Shown one piece after another: positions 26,072 through 33,077 of a DNA stretch of 64,000 nt. The first letter of the stretch is position 1. Each line of letters opens with the position of its first letter. Made by a program: the position numbers and the translations under genes. The notes beneath the pieces were generated by a model. The model searched no databases and was not told where the DNA came from. It saw only the letters and a program-made list of their open reading frames with translations. Source of the DNA: Oscillospiraceae bacterium (GTDB lineage: Bacteria > Bacillota > Clostridia > Oscillospirales > Ruminococcaceae). Where the stretch lies: positions 62,001-126,000 of the forward strand of contig JAETSI010000004.1 in assembly GCA_021769725.1 (NCBI GenBank), given 5' to 3'.

Positions 26072-26372
26072 ATATTCTTTCGTCTGTGTGTACGATTACT
26101 ATATCGTCAATGAGGATAAAATCGCTGCGCTTTACACGTGGTCTTTCCTTGGCTGGCTGCAAAGGAACTTCTTCCGTTTCTGCATATGTATTCACCGGAA
26201 CAGGAGACGGCTCCAGAATCGGTGCGACAGTTATTTCCGGATTTTTCTGCTGCTGCAATTCTCTCCTGCGTGCCTTTTTCTCTTTTGCTGCGATAATGCT
26301 CCACATGATGATGTTTATTACCACAAATGCCGCTGCTGCTGCGGCTATAACCATTATTTCATACTTAGTCAT
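26070..26372 (-). CDS. Small single-pass membrane protein of the FHA-PP2C operon
   Basis: A 100-residue protein with one N-terminal membrane helix (IMVIAAAAAAFVVINIIMW), a basic KEKKARRREL stretch and a Pro/Glu-rich cytoplasmic tail ending in DFILIDDIVIVHTDERI. No known domain. ATG 26372 is preferred, with GGTGA 8 nt upstream; the longer frame starts at the GTG inside that site. It is the third gene after the FHA and PP2C genes (gap about 15 nt), so it may be a partner or substrate of that signalling pair (inference). Its stop lies in the T-run of the ppk terminator. Confidence 0.7.
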   Translation of the reverse strand: MTKYEIMVIAAAAAAFVVINIIMWSIIAAKEKKARRRELQQQKNPEITVAPILEPSPVPVNTYAETEEVPLQPAKERPRVKRSDFILIDDIVIVHTDERI

Positions 26373-26387
26373 TGCTTTCACCTGTTA

Positions 26388-27155
26388 TTAATATTCTGCC
26401 CTGAACATTACCGCAGAAATATTATCCTGTTCCTTTCTGCTTTTGACTGTTTCTATAAGCTCCCGGAGTTTTGCCTTCATGGAACTGCCGGTAGTGACTA
26501 TATTCGGAGAAAGTCCGCCAAATATTTCCTCTTCGGTTATAACATGACGGAAACCGTCGGAACATATCAGATAATTTGCACCGCTTTCAATCGTTCCGAA
26601 TTTTATATCCGGCGTAATGTCACCGGAAACGCCTATACACTGGGTAAGTGCGTTGCGCCGTGGGTCTCTTTTCGCCTGTTCGGAAGTCATATTTCCGTTT
26701 TTTATCTCACGATTCACAAATGTGTGATCTTCTGTAAGCTGCTTTATCCTATATGACAGCTTATAAATGCGGCTGTCACCAATATGAAACGTCATCATGT
26801 TATTATTAACAGCTATTATACCCGTTGCGGTAGTTCCAAGCTGAACGCCGTTTCGCCGTCCATATCCGATAATGCGTGAATTGAGCGATCTGAGCCTGTT
26901 AAGAACGCTCTGACCAGCGTCTCTCCAACTCCAATTTTCCAGTTCATATGCAAGCTCGTAGTCAAACCAGTCAGAAAAGCTGCGGACGACTTCGGCGCTT
27001 GCAAGCTCCCCTTTTGAAAGTCCGCCCATACCGTCACATATCATAACAAGAGCGGCTTTTCCCTGTTTTGTCCGGGCATTCTTTACACATATGCTGTCCT
27101 GATTTACCTTTTTTGAAATGCCGATATCCGTTTCGGCAGCTACTGTATAATTCAT
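26388..27155 (-). CDS. PP2C-family Ser/Thr phosphatase
   Basis: A 255-residue Stp/PrpC-type phosphatase with the metal-binding motifs in order: VNQDS, DGMGG, GTTATG, HIGDSRIYK, LTEDHT, CSDGF and KEQDNIS. It removes phosphate from Ser/Thr residues using two Mn/Mg ions. It lies between an FHA-domain gene and a small membrane-protein gene, the usual pairing of a phosphopeptide reader with its eraser. No Hanks-type kinase is in this window. The start is ATG 27155, shortly after a GGAGAAT ribosome site. Confidence 0.92.
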   Translation of the reverse strand: MNYTVAAETDIGISKKVNQDSICVKNARTKQGKAALVMICDGMGGLSKGELASAEVVRSFSDWFDYELAYELENWSWRDAGQSVLNRLRSLNSRIIGYGRRNGVQLGTTATGIIAVNNNMMTFHIGDSRIYKLSYRIKQLTEDHTFVNREIKNGNMTSEQAKRDPRRNALTQCIGVSGDITPDIKFGTIESGANYLICSDGFRHVITEEEIFGGLSPNIVTTGSSMKAKLRELIETVKSRKEQDNISAVMFRAEY

Positions 27156-27174
27156 TTCAATATTCTCCTGGGTG

Positions 27175-28176
27175 TTACTTTTCTGTTAAAACAAAATTTT
27201 CGTCCGAAAGCCGTATCTCATCACCAACATTAATTTTAATTTCCGTCATGGGCTGTATGGGAGTTCCGTTTATAAAGGTTCTGTTAGTGGAGTTGTTATC
27301 CTGTATGTAAAATCCATCATCCCTGCGGAAAATCATGGCATGAACACGGCTGACAGTACGATTGCCCGTAACGCAGTAATCTACCTTTGCACGTTCTTTT
27401 CCTATGATGAACTGCTCCTTGTCAATAACGATTTCTTCACCGCTGGAACGTCTTACAAGCACGGCAGATTTCTTAACAGCGGCAACCGGAACTTCCGGAG
27501 GAGCTGTATGTCTTATTACCGTTTTCTGATCTTCAAAAGTATTATCAGCAGGAACTGCCGGCGTATGAGGAGGCGCAGGCATTCCTGTATAAGGATTCAG
27601 GTTTTCACCGATAAAGTTATATGTAAGAGGTGCAGCGTTTCTGATAAAATTATCAATATCTCTGATTGGAAAACCACGCAGACGGCTGGCAAATGCAATA
27701 AATTCGTTTATTCCTGCCTGATCCTGCGGCGACGCAAATTTCAGCATCGAACAGATCTGCCCTAAACAGCGCATTAATCCCATATTCGGAGACTGAAGAT
27801 TTTCAAAGGGCTGATACACAAGACCCATGAATCCGTTATCCGGACAGATAGTCATGCAGTCCGGATCAAGACAGATCTTTGACGGATCTGCTCCCCCCTC
27901 TGCCGCTATTTTGTAAGCCTCTAAAAGCTGGGCGATCATCATGTAAAACTGCGCCCTGTTTATCGGACGGCGGAGAAAACGGCTTAGAATCATGCAACTT
28001 TCATTCCTGAAAGAGTAAATTATCACGCCGCTGCGATCAATATGAGGACAAAGAAAAATCGGACGACAACTCATGCTGCCGGCAGCATCTACTTCATTGT
28101 AGTTCAACTGCTCTCCGGGAACGGGAGTTACTTCAAAACTTCCGCCTTTCTTTTTGATATATTTAAACTTAGCCAT
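27175..28176 (-). CDS. FHA-domain protein with N-terminal DUF6382-like region
   Basis: A 333-residue cytoplasmic protein. Residues 1 to about 180 resemble the DUF6382 region found with FHA domains in Firmicutes (PTHIDRSGV-like core, SRFLRRPINRAQFYMMI). A Pro-rich linker follows, and a C-terminal FHA domain (about 240-333) has IIGKERAKVDYCV, TVSRVHAMIF and NNSTNRTFING. FHA domains bind phosphothreonine peptides. First gene of the three-gene operon with PP2C and the membrane protein. Similar sets occur beside type VII secretion loci in other Firmicutes, but none is seen here. Confidence 0.82.
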   Translation of the reverse strand: MAKFKYIKKKGGSFEVTPVPGEQLNYNEVDAAGSMSCRPIFLCPHIDRSGVIIYSFRNESCMILSRFLRRPINRAQFYMMIAQLLEAYKIAAEGGADPSKICLDPDCMTICPDNGFMGLVYQPFENLQSPNMGLMRCLGQICSMLKFASPQDQAGINEFIAFASRLRGFPIRDIDNFIRNAAPLTYNFIGENLNPYTGMPAPPHTPAVPADNTFEDQKTVIRHTAPPEVPVAAVKKSAVLVRRSSGEEIVIDKEQFIIGKERAKVDYCVTGNRTVSRVHAMIFRRDDGFYIQDNNSTNRTFINGTPIQPMTEIKINVGDEIRLSDENFVLTEK

Positions 28177-28258
28177 CAGATACGCTCTCCTTTAAATCTG
28201 TCCATTCTCTCTGTACACAGAAAAACACCGGACAGGATTTTTTTAAATTGCCAATTTT

Positions 28259-28287
28259 ATTATACAATATAAAAAGAATCAAGTCAA
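28259..28287 (-). promoter_or_regulatory. Promoter of the FHA-PP2C operon
   Basis: On the minus strand TTGACT (28282-28287), 17 bp, TATAAT (28259-28264). The leader to the FHA start is about 75 nt. Confidence 0.85.
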
Positions 28288-28328
28288 GTGAATTTATACG
28301 CTGTTCACATAAAGGTAGGATTCTTCAC

Positions 28329-28360
28329 TTTTCAACATCTTACAAATGAAATGTTGAAAA
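28329..28360. other. Perfect inverted repeat in the FHA-ylxM spacer
   Basis: TTTTCAACAT and ATGTTGAAAA, 10 bp each, are separated by 12 nt. It lies between the divergent promoters. It could be a hairpin in an RNA or an operator; no gene is encoded in 28288-28444. Confidence 0.5.
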
Positions 28361-28408
28361 GTTGCTGCCGACCGCAAGTATACTTTTGTTGGATTGCTAT
28401 AAATTTAC

Positions 28409-28431
28409 TGCACATCTTATGTGCATTTTTT
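28409..28431 (+). terminator. Terminator-like hairpin in the FHA-ylxM spacer
   Basis: TGCACAT-CTT-ATGTGCA is followed by six T. No coding gene on the plus strand ends here, so it may end a short RNA or stop transcription entering from the left. Confidence 0.55.
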
Positions 28432-28444
28432 ATGCTGTAGTAAC

Positions 28445-28473
28445 TTGACAAATTCGGAATAATGTTGTATAAT
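28445..28473 (+). promoter_or_regulatory. Promoter of ylxM-ffh
   Basis: Perfect TTGACA (28445-28450) and TATAAT (28468-28473), spacer 17 bp. Confidence 0.9.
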
Positions 28474-28516
28474 AAGTGTAAAGTATTTTTGGATTACACC
28501 TATGAGGCTCTTTGAT

Positions 28517-28852
28517 ATGGCTAAGGAACTTGAATTTGTTATGCTCCTTGATTGCTACGGCGACTTGCTCACCGAACATCAGCGAAACGTTATGGAGCTT
28601 TATTATTGCGAAGATCTTTCTCTTGCAGAAATCGGCAGCCCTATGGGTATCACCCGTCAGGCAGTTATGAGCCTTATAAAACGTACCGAAGGAATTCTTC
28701 TTAATTATGAGGACAAACTTGGATTCGCTCAGCGTCTTGGCAAAATGAAAGAATGCTTCGGAAATATCGCCGCTCTTGCGGAAAAAATAAATGATAACAG
28801 TCTCCGGCTCTCCGTTCTTGCAGAAATAGAAAAAGGGCTTGAGATATTATAA
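28517..28852 (+). CDS. ylxM: YlxM/p13-like DNA-binding protein
   Basis: A 111-residue protein of the UPF0122 family. The sigma-70 region 4-like helix-turn-helix spans about residues 16-55 (LTEHQRNVMELYYCEDLSLA, EIGSPMGITRQAVMSLIKR). It is always found just before ffh and is thought to modulate the signal recognition particle. ATG 28517 with TGAGG 9 nt upstream is chosen; ATG 28502 has no ribosome site. The gap to ffh is 15 nt. Confidence 0.9.
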   Translation: MAKELEFVMLLDCYGDLLTEHQRNVMELYYCEDLSLAEIGSPMGITRQAVMSLIKRTEGILLNYEDKLGFAQRLGKMKECFGNIAALAEKINDNSLRLSVLAEIEKGLEIL

Positions 28853-28867
28853 AAGGGGAGATATGGC

Positions 28868-30253
28868 ATGGCTTTTGAAGGACTTTCAGAAAAACTCAAC
28901 GGCGTCTTTAAAAAACTCAAATCACGTGGAAAGCTTACGGAAAGCGACGTCAGGGAGGCTATGCGTGAAGTTCGTCTTGCTCTCCTGGAAGCCGATGTAA
29001 GCTACAAGGTAGTAAAAGACTTTGTTAAAAAAGTTACAGAGCGTGCTGTAGGCGAAGATGTCCTTTCCAGTCTGACTCCTGCACAGCAAGTTATAAAAAT
29101 AGTAAACGAGGAACTCTGCTCCCTCATGGGAAACAGCAATGCAAGGATAAATTTTTCTTCCAAGCCTCCTACGGTCATTATGATGTGCGGTCTCCAGGGT
29201 TCAGGTAAGACGACTCATTCCGCTAAACTGGCAAAGCTTCTGAAAAGTGAAGGACACCGTCCGCTGCTGGCTGCCTGCGATATTTACCGTCCTGCGGCTA
29301 TAAATCAGTTACAGGTGGTCGGTCAGAAAGCTGATGTTCCTGTTTTTGAAATGGGTCAGATCGACCCTGTTATCATTGCTAAACAGGCTCTTGCTCACGC
29401 TAAGGACTACGGTCATGATGTTCTTATTATCGACACTGCCGGTCGTCTCCATATTGACGAAAAACTTATGGAGGAGCTTGTAAAGATTAAAGAAATCACC
29501 CAGCCTGATGAGATCATGCTCGTTGTTGACGCTATGACCGGTCAGGATGCCGTAAACGTTGCCAAATCCTTTGATGAGACTGTTGGTATTACCAGCGTTC
29601 TCATGTCCAAGCTGGATTCAGATACACGAGGCGGCGCTGCACTGTCAGTTCTCTCCGTTACCGGCAAACCTATCAAGTATGTGGGAATGGGTGAAAAACT
29701 TGACGATTTTGAACAGTTCCATCCTGAAAGAATGGCATCACGAATTCTCGGTATGGGCGACGTTCTCACCCTTATTGAAAAGGCAGAAAACGTTATGTCC
29801 CAGAAAGAAGCCGAAAAGCTTACCAAAAAGTTCAAGGAGAATAAGTTTGATATGGACGATCTCCTGAACCAGATGAAGCAGATAAAGAAGCTCGGCTCGA
29901 TGAAGTCAATACTCGGAATGCTTCCGGGCGTGGGCGACAAGCTCAAAGACGCTGATATTGACGAAAAACAGCTTGACAGAGTTGAAGCGATCATCACTTC
30001 AATGACAAAGGCAGAGCGTGAAAAACCGTCTATCATCAATCCATCCCGAAAAAAGCGTATTGCTAAGGGCTCAGGAACTAAAGTCGAGGATGTAAACAGA
30101 CTTCTCAGACAGTTTGATCAGATGCAGCAGGTCATGAAGCGATTTACCGGCAAAAACAACAAAATGTCCCTGCGCAAGGCAAGAAAACAACTCGCCGGCA
30201 TGAACTTTGACAAGATGCAGGGTAAGGGCGGAGGAAATATGCCCTCGTTCTGA
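28868..30253 (+). CDS. ffh: Signal recognition particle protein Ffh
   Basis: A 461-residue SRP54 GTPase that guides nascent membrane proteins to FtsY and SecYEG. It has the N domain, the G domain with GLQGSGKTTHSAKLAK (about 109), DTAGRLHID, SKLDSDTRGG and GMGEKLDDFE, and the Met-rich M domain ending in NFDKMQGKGGGNMPSF. AAAAGGGGAG precedes the ATG. It is cotranscribed with ylxM and probably rpsP. The SRP RNA gene was not found in the window. Confidence 0.97.
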   Translation: MAFEGLSEKLNGVFKKLKSRGKLTESDVREAMREVRLALLEADVSYKVVKDFVKKVTERAVGEDVLSSLTPAQQVIKIVNEELCSLMGNSNARINFSSKPPTVIMMCGLQGSGKTTHSAKLAKLLKSEGHRPLLAACDIYRPAAINQLQVVGQKADVPVFEMGQIDPVIIAKQALAHAKDYGHDVLIIDTAGRLHIDEKLMEELVKIKEITQPDEIMLVVDAMTGQDAVNVAKSFDETVGITSVLMSKLDSDTRGGAALSVLSVTGKPIKYVGMGEKLDDFEQFHPERMASRILGMGDVLTLIEKAENVMSQKEAEKLTKKFKENKFDMDDLLNQMKQIKKLGSMKSILGMLPGVGDKLKDADIDEKQLDRVEAIITSMTKAEREKPSIINPSRKKRIAKGSGTKVEDVNRLLRQFDQMQQVMKRFTGKNNKMSLRKARKQLAGMNFDKMQGKGGGNMPSF

Positions 30254-30281
30254 CCATGCGGTAAATGCGGCACACAAAGAT

Positions 30282-30304
30282 TTCAAGGCGGTTTTCCGCT
30301 TGAA
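30282..30304 (+). other. Hairpin in the ffh-rpsP spacer
   Basis: TTCAAGGCGG pairs with CCGCTTGAA (one bulge) around a TTTT loop, 32 nt before rpsP. It could be a processing or stability site; no terminator T-run. Confidence 0.4.
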
Positions 30305-30336
30305 TATACAGATTATTTCCGGAGGTGAATAATTAA

Positions 30337-30579
30337 ATGGCAGTTAAAATCAGACTCAGAAGAATGGGCGCTAAGAAAGCTCCTTTCTATCGTATTGTAG
30401 TTGCTGATTCCAGATACCCCAGAGACGGAAGATTCGTTGAGGAGATCGGTTACTACGATCCTACAAAAAATCCTTCAGTTGTTAAGGTTGACGCTGATAA
30501 GGCTAAGGACTGGATCAAAAAGGGCGCTCAGCCTACAGACACTGTAAAGAATATCCTCAAGAACGAAGGAGTTCTTTAA
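30337..30579 (+). CDS. rpsP: 30S ribosomal protein S16
   Basis: An 80-residue S16 with the family start [37 protein letters not shown] and YDPTKNP. It binds 16S rRNA early in 30S assembly. CGGAGGTGA lies before the ATG. It stands in the conserved ylxM-ffh-rpsP-khpA order. The spacer to khpA (71 nt) folds into a hairpin. Confidence 0.98.
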   Translation: MAVKIRLRRMGAKKAPFYRIVVADSRYPRDGRFVEEIGYYDPTKNPSVVKVDADKAKDWIKKGAQPTDTVKNILKNEGVL

Positions 30580-30593
30580 TTACCTGTTCTACG

Positions 30594-30629
30594 GCGGAGG
30601 AGAGACTGACGTCTCTGCCTCTGTTCCGC
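30594..30629 (+). other. Structured spacer between rpsP and khpA
   Basis: GCGGAGGAGAGAC (30594-30606) pairs discontinuously with GTCTCTGCCTCTGTTCCGC (30611-30629). The central GAGAGAC-TGAC-GTCTCT helix is the most stable part. No T-run; a role in mRNA processing is only a guess. Confidence 0.45.
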
Positions 30630-30650
30630 AAGACGCATGGAGGACTATTT

Positions 30651-30884
30651 ATGAAAGATTTACTTTACGCTATCGCAGCAGGACTCGTTGAAGACAAGTC
30701 CGCTATTAAGATTATCGAGGACGAGCCTGATGAAGAAGGCGTTATCGTCTTTCACCTGACTGTTGCTCCCGACGATATGGGACGTGTTATCGGCAAACAG
30801 GGCAGAATTGCAAAGGCTCTTCGCACTATTATGCGTGCCGGAGCTGCTAAAAGAGATCTTAAAGTTTCCGTTAACATTGAATAA
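30651..30884 (+). CDS. khpA: KH-domain RNA-binding protein KhpA
   Basis: A 77-residue protein consisting of one KH domain with the GxxG loop in GRVIGKQGRIAKALR. KhpA pairs with KhpB/Jag and affects small-RNA binding and cell division in streptococci and other Firmicutes (established knowledge). ATGGAGG lies before the ATG. In many relatives rimM, trmD and rplS follow; here a terminator ends the operon right after khpA. Confidence 0.95.
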   Translation: MKDLLYAIAAGLVEDKSAIKIIEDEPDEEGVIVFHLTVAPDDMGRVIGKQGRIAKALRTIMRAGAAKRDLKVSVNIE

Positions 30885-30888
30885 CAGA

Positions 30889-30919
30889 AAAAACTCCCTT
30901 GAGTTTCATGGGAGTTTTT
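30889..30919. terminator. Terminator after khpA, symmetric
   Basis: AAAAACTCCC (30889-30898) and GGGAGTTTTT (30910-30919) form a 10-bp stem with an 11-nt loop. A and T flanks make it usable on both strands, for khpA and the convergent SLOG gene. Confidence 0.9.
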
Positions 30920-30958
30920 ATTATATACTGATCTTGTGAAGACAGGTTATTATACTTA

Positions 30959-31441
30959 TTAACGAAAAACATTAAGTTTCTCCACACTGATATTATGACT
31001 TTGAGCATATTCTGTTCCGTAACATTTTTCAACAGCATTTCCTACCACAAGGAATAGATCTGAATCATCTATCATGTGCTCATCTGCCAAGTTATAGCAC
31101 TTTTCATTATACTGGGCAGATACGATTTCAACACTGTCAGCCAGAGTATGAAGATCAAAGAATCTGTCACGAAATTCCTCCACCCAGTTTGTAGACTGTT
31201 CTTCATAGGGCATTGCAATATGCAGCCTGATGTCGTTATACATACGAAGCGCTGAAATTATCTCCGCACACCACAGCGGTACCCCATACTCGCAGTTCAC
31301 CCAGAACCGATCATATCCCCGACAGTAAAGCTCCCATATTTTTTCACGGAGTTTAGCCTTAATTTCGGGATATGGCGGTTCTTTTTCATTTTTACAGACA
31401 AGGTTAAGTTCCTCGCCGGTTGATATTATTGTACAGGTCAT
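30959..31441 (-). CDS. YpsA/SLOG-family protein (DUF1273-like)
   Basis: A 160-residue Rossmann-like protein of the SLOG superfamily, close to YpsA: YCRGYDRFWVNCEYGVPLWC, IAMPYEEQSTNW, MIDDSDLFLVVGNA. SLOG domains bind nucleotides or nucleotide-derived signals; YpsA affects cell division in Bacillus. It is divergently transcribed from an XRE repressor with overlapping control elements, so that repressor probably regulates it (inference). Monocistronic. Confidence 0.78.
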   Translation of the reverse strand: MTCTIISTGEELNLVCKNEKEPPYPEIKAKLREKIWELYCRGYDRFWVNCEYGVPLWCAEIISALRMYNDIRLHIAMPYEEQSTNWVEEFRDRFFDLHTLADSVEIVSAQYNEKCYNLADEHMIDDSDLFLVVGNAVEKCYGTEYAQSHNISVEKLNVFR

Positions 31442-31475
31442 GTTTATTAAATCCTTTCATATTCTAATTTATTAT

Positions 31476-31517
31476 ATTATGCCACAATTTGAGCCAAATG
31501 TCAATGGCACAAATTGA
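31476..31517 (-). promoter_or_regulatory. Divergent SLOG/XRE control region
   Basis: The SLOG promoter on the minus strand is TTGACA (31499-31504), 17 bp, CATAAT (31476-31481). Two similar sequences, GCCACAATTTGA (31481-31492) and GGCACAAATTGA (31506-31517), flank the -35 and include an inverted CAATTTG/CAAATTG pair. On the plus strand an extended -10 (TGGTATACT, near 31522-31530) serves the XRE gene. The layout suits repressor binding. Confidence 0.6.
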
Positions 31518-31549
31518 AGCATGGTATACTCTTCTTGAGGTGATTTCAG

Positions 31550-31771
31550 ATGATATATGAAAGAATTAAAAATCTTCGGGAAGATATGGATTTAACTCAG
31601 CAAAATATGGCAGACAAATTATTCATAAACAGGCGGACTTATTCAAGCTACGAGACAGGTATCAGGGGTATTCCAATAGAGGTATTAAGCCATATCGCTG
31701 ATATTTTTAATACAAGTACCGATTATCTGATAGGCAGAACAAATGTAAAAAAGCCTTATCCCAAAAAATAA
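31550..31771 (+). CDS. XRE-family helix-turn-helix regulator
   Basis: A 73-residue Cro/CI-type DNA-binding protein: IKNLREDMDLTQQNMADKL, INRRTYSSYETGIRGIP, and HIADIFNTSTDYLIGRT. It is one HTH domain with a short Lys/Pro tail. TTGAGGTGA is the ribosome site. It probably represses itself and the divergent SLOG gene through the repeats in the 108-bp spacer (inference). Confidence 0.9.
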   Translation: MIYERIKNLREDMDLTQQNMADKLFINRRTYSSYETGIRGIPIEVLSHIADIFNTSTDYLIGRTNVKKPYPKK

Positions 31772-31808
31772 AAAAATAGGGCAGATCCGAAGAACTGCCC
31801 TATTTTTT
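31771..31808. terminator. Bidirectional terminator between XRE gene and dnaJ
   Basis: AAAAAATAGGGCAG (31771-31784) pairs with CTGCCCTATTTTTT (31795-31808) around a 10-nt loop. It sits between convergent genes. Confidence 0.93.
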
Positions 31809-31813
31809 TATTA

Positions 31814-32977
31814 TTAGATATCAAACTTCTTTTTCAGTTTCTCGAAAAAGCTCTGACGCTTGGCGTAGTTCTTCTCGTTCAGGGATTCCTCAAACGCTTT
31901 GAGCAGATCTTTCTGCTTCTTCGTCAGATTCTTCGGAACTTCAACGTTTATCTTGACATACTGATTTCCTCTGTCTGATCTCTGGAGCTTCTGTATTCCC
32001 TTGCCTTTCAGACGGAATACTGTTCCTGTCTGAGTTCCCTCACCTATATTATATTTAACATCGCCGTCGATAGTCGGCACGGTTATCTCCGCACCAAGCA
32101 CAGCTTCTGCGTAAGTAACGGGGATCTCACAATGTACGTCAAATCCGTCTCTCTTGAACAGAGAGTGACTTCTCACATTTATGTTAAGCAAAAGATCTCC
32201 CGAAGGACCGCCGTTTACACCGCAGTCTCCCTGTCCGCCAAGACGTATAGTCTGCCTGTCTCCGATTCCTGCCGGAATATCCACAGAAACGGTTTTCTGC
32301 GTCCTTACTCTTCCGATACCATGACAAGTCGGGCAAGGATTCTGTATGATCTTTCCCTTACCGTTGCAGTGCGGACATACCTTACTTGACGATATAGCGC
32401 CGAAAGGCGTTCTCTGGGTAGTCTTGACCGATCCTCTGCCGTGACAGTCAGGGCAGACTTCGGCTGTTGTTCCCTCATGAGCGCCCGTGCCCTTGCAGGC
32501 ATCGCAGGTACACATCCGGTTGATCTTTATTTCTTTGCTGACGCCTTTGCAGGCTTCCATGAAGCTTATTGTAACGGATTCCTGTATATCTGCGCCCCTT
32601 TTCGGAGCATTTGCAGATGCCGAACTGCGGTTTGAACCGCCTCCGAAACCGAATCCGCCGAAAATATTTTCAAGAATATCGCCCATATCGCCGAAACCGC
32701 CAAAGCCGCCTCCGAAGCCTCCTGCGCCGTCAGCTCCGCCGTAATTCGGATCAACGCCGGCATGACCGAACTGATCATATCGTGCTTTCTTATCAGGGTC
32801 GTTGAGAACCTCAAAAGCCTCGTTGACCTCCTTCATCTTGTCCTCGCAGGAAGGATCGTCAGGATGAAGATCGGGATGATATTCTCTGGCCTTTTTCTTA
32901 TAAGCCTTTTTTATTTCATCCTCGGAGGCTCCTTTCTGGATTCCGAGCACTTCATAATAATCTCTTTTTTCAGCCAT
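31814..32977 (-). CDS. dnaJ: Chaperone protein DnaJ
   Basis: A 387-residue type I Hsp40. The J domain carries HPD (YHPDLHPDD, about 34-36), followed by a Gly/Phe-rich segment with FGGGFGGFGDMGD. Four CxxCxGxG zinc repeats run from CTCDACKGTGAHEG to CPTCHGIGRV, and the C-terminal substrate domain follows. It delivers unfolded proteins to DnaK and stimulates its ATPase. Last gene of hrcA-grpE-dnaK-dnaJ, 100 nt after dnaK with two hairpins in the spacer. Confidence 0.97.
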   Translation of the reverse strand: MAEKRDYYEVLGIQKGASEDEIKKAYKKKAREYHPDLHPDDPSCEDKMKEVNEAFEVLNDPDKKARYDQFGHAGVDPNYGGADGAGGFGGGFGGFGDMGDILENIFGGFGFGGGSNRSSASANAPKRGADIQESVTISFMEACKGVSKEIKINRMCTCDACKGTGAHEGTTAEVCPDCHGRGSVKTTQRTPFGAISSSKVCPHCNGKGKIIQNPCPTCHGIGRVRTQKTVSVDIPAGIGDRQTIRLGGQGDCGVNGGPSGDLLLNINVRSHSLFKRDGFDVHCEIPVTYAEAVLGAEITVPTIDGDVKYNIGEGTQTGTVFRLKGKGIQKLQRSDRGNQYVKINVEVPKNLTKKQKDLLKAFEESLNEKNYAKRQSFFEKLKKKFDI

Positions 32978-32991
32978 TTATTTCTCCGTTC

Positions 32992-33059
32992 TGCGGCGAT
33001 TCTGTTCTGCCGCAATGAATTATTCACACGTTCAGGGCGAAAGAATATTCCGCCCTGAA
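32992..33059 (-). other. Two hairpins in the dnaK-dnaJ spacer
   Basis: TTCAGGGCG / CGCCCTGAA (33031-33039, 33051-33059) and TGCGGC / GCCGCA (32992-32997, 33009-33014). Neither has a T-run. They may stabilise dnaK mRNA and lower dnaJ expression. Confidence 0.5.
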
Positions 33060-33077
33060 AATGATATATCCGATTAA

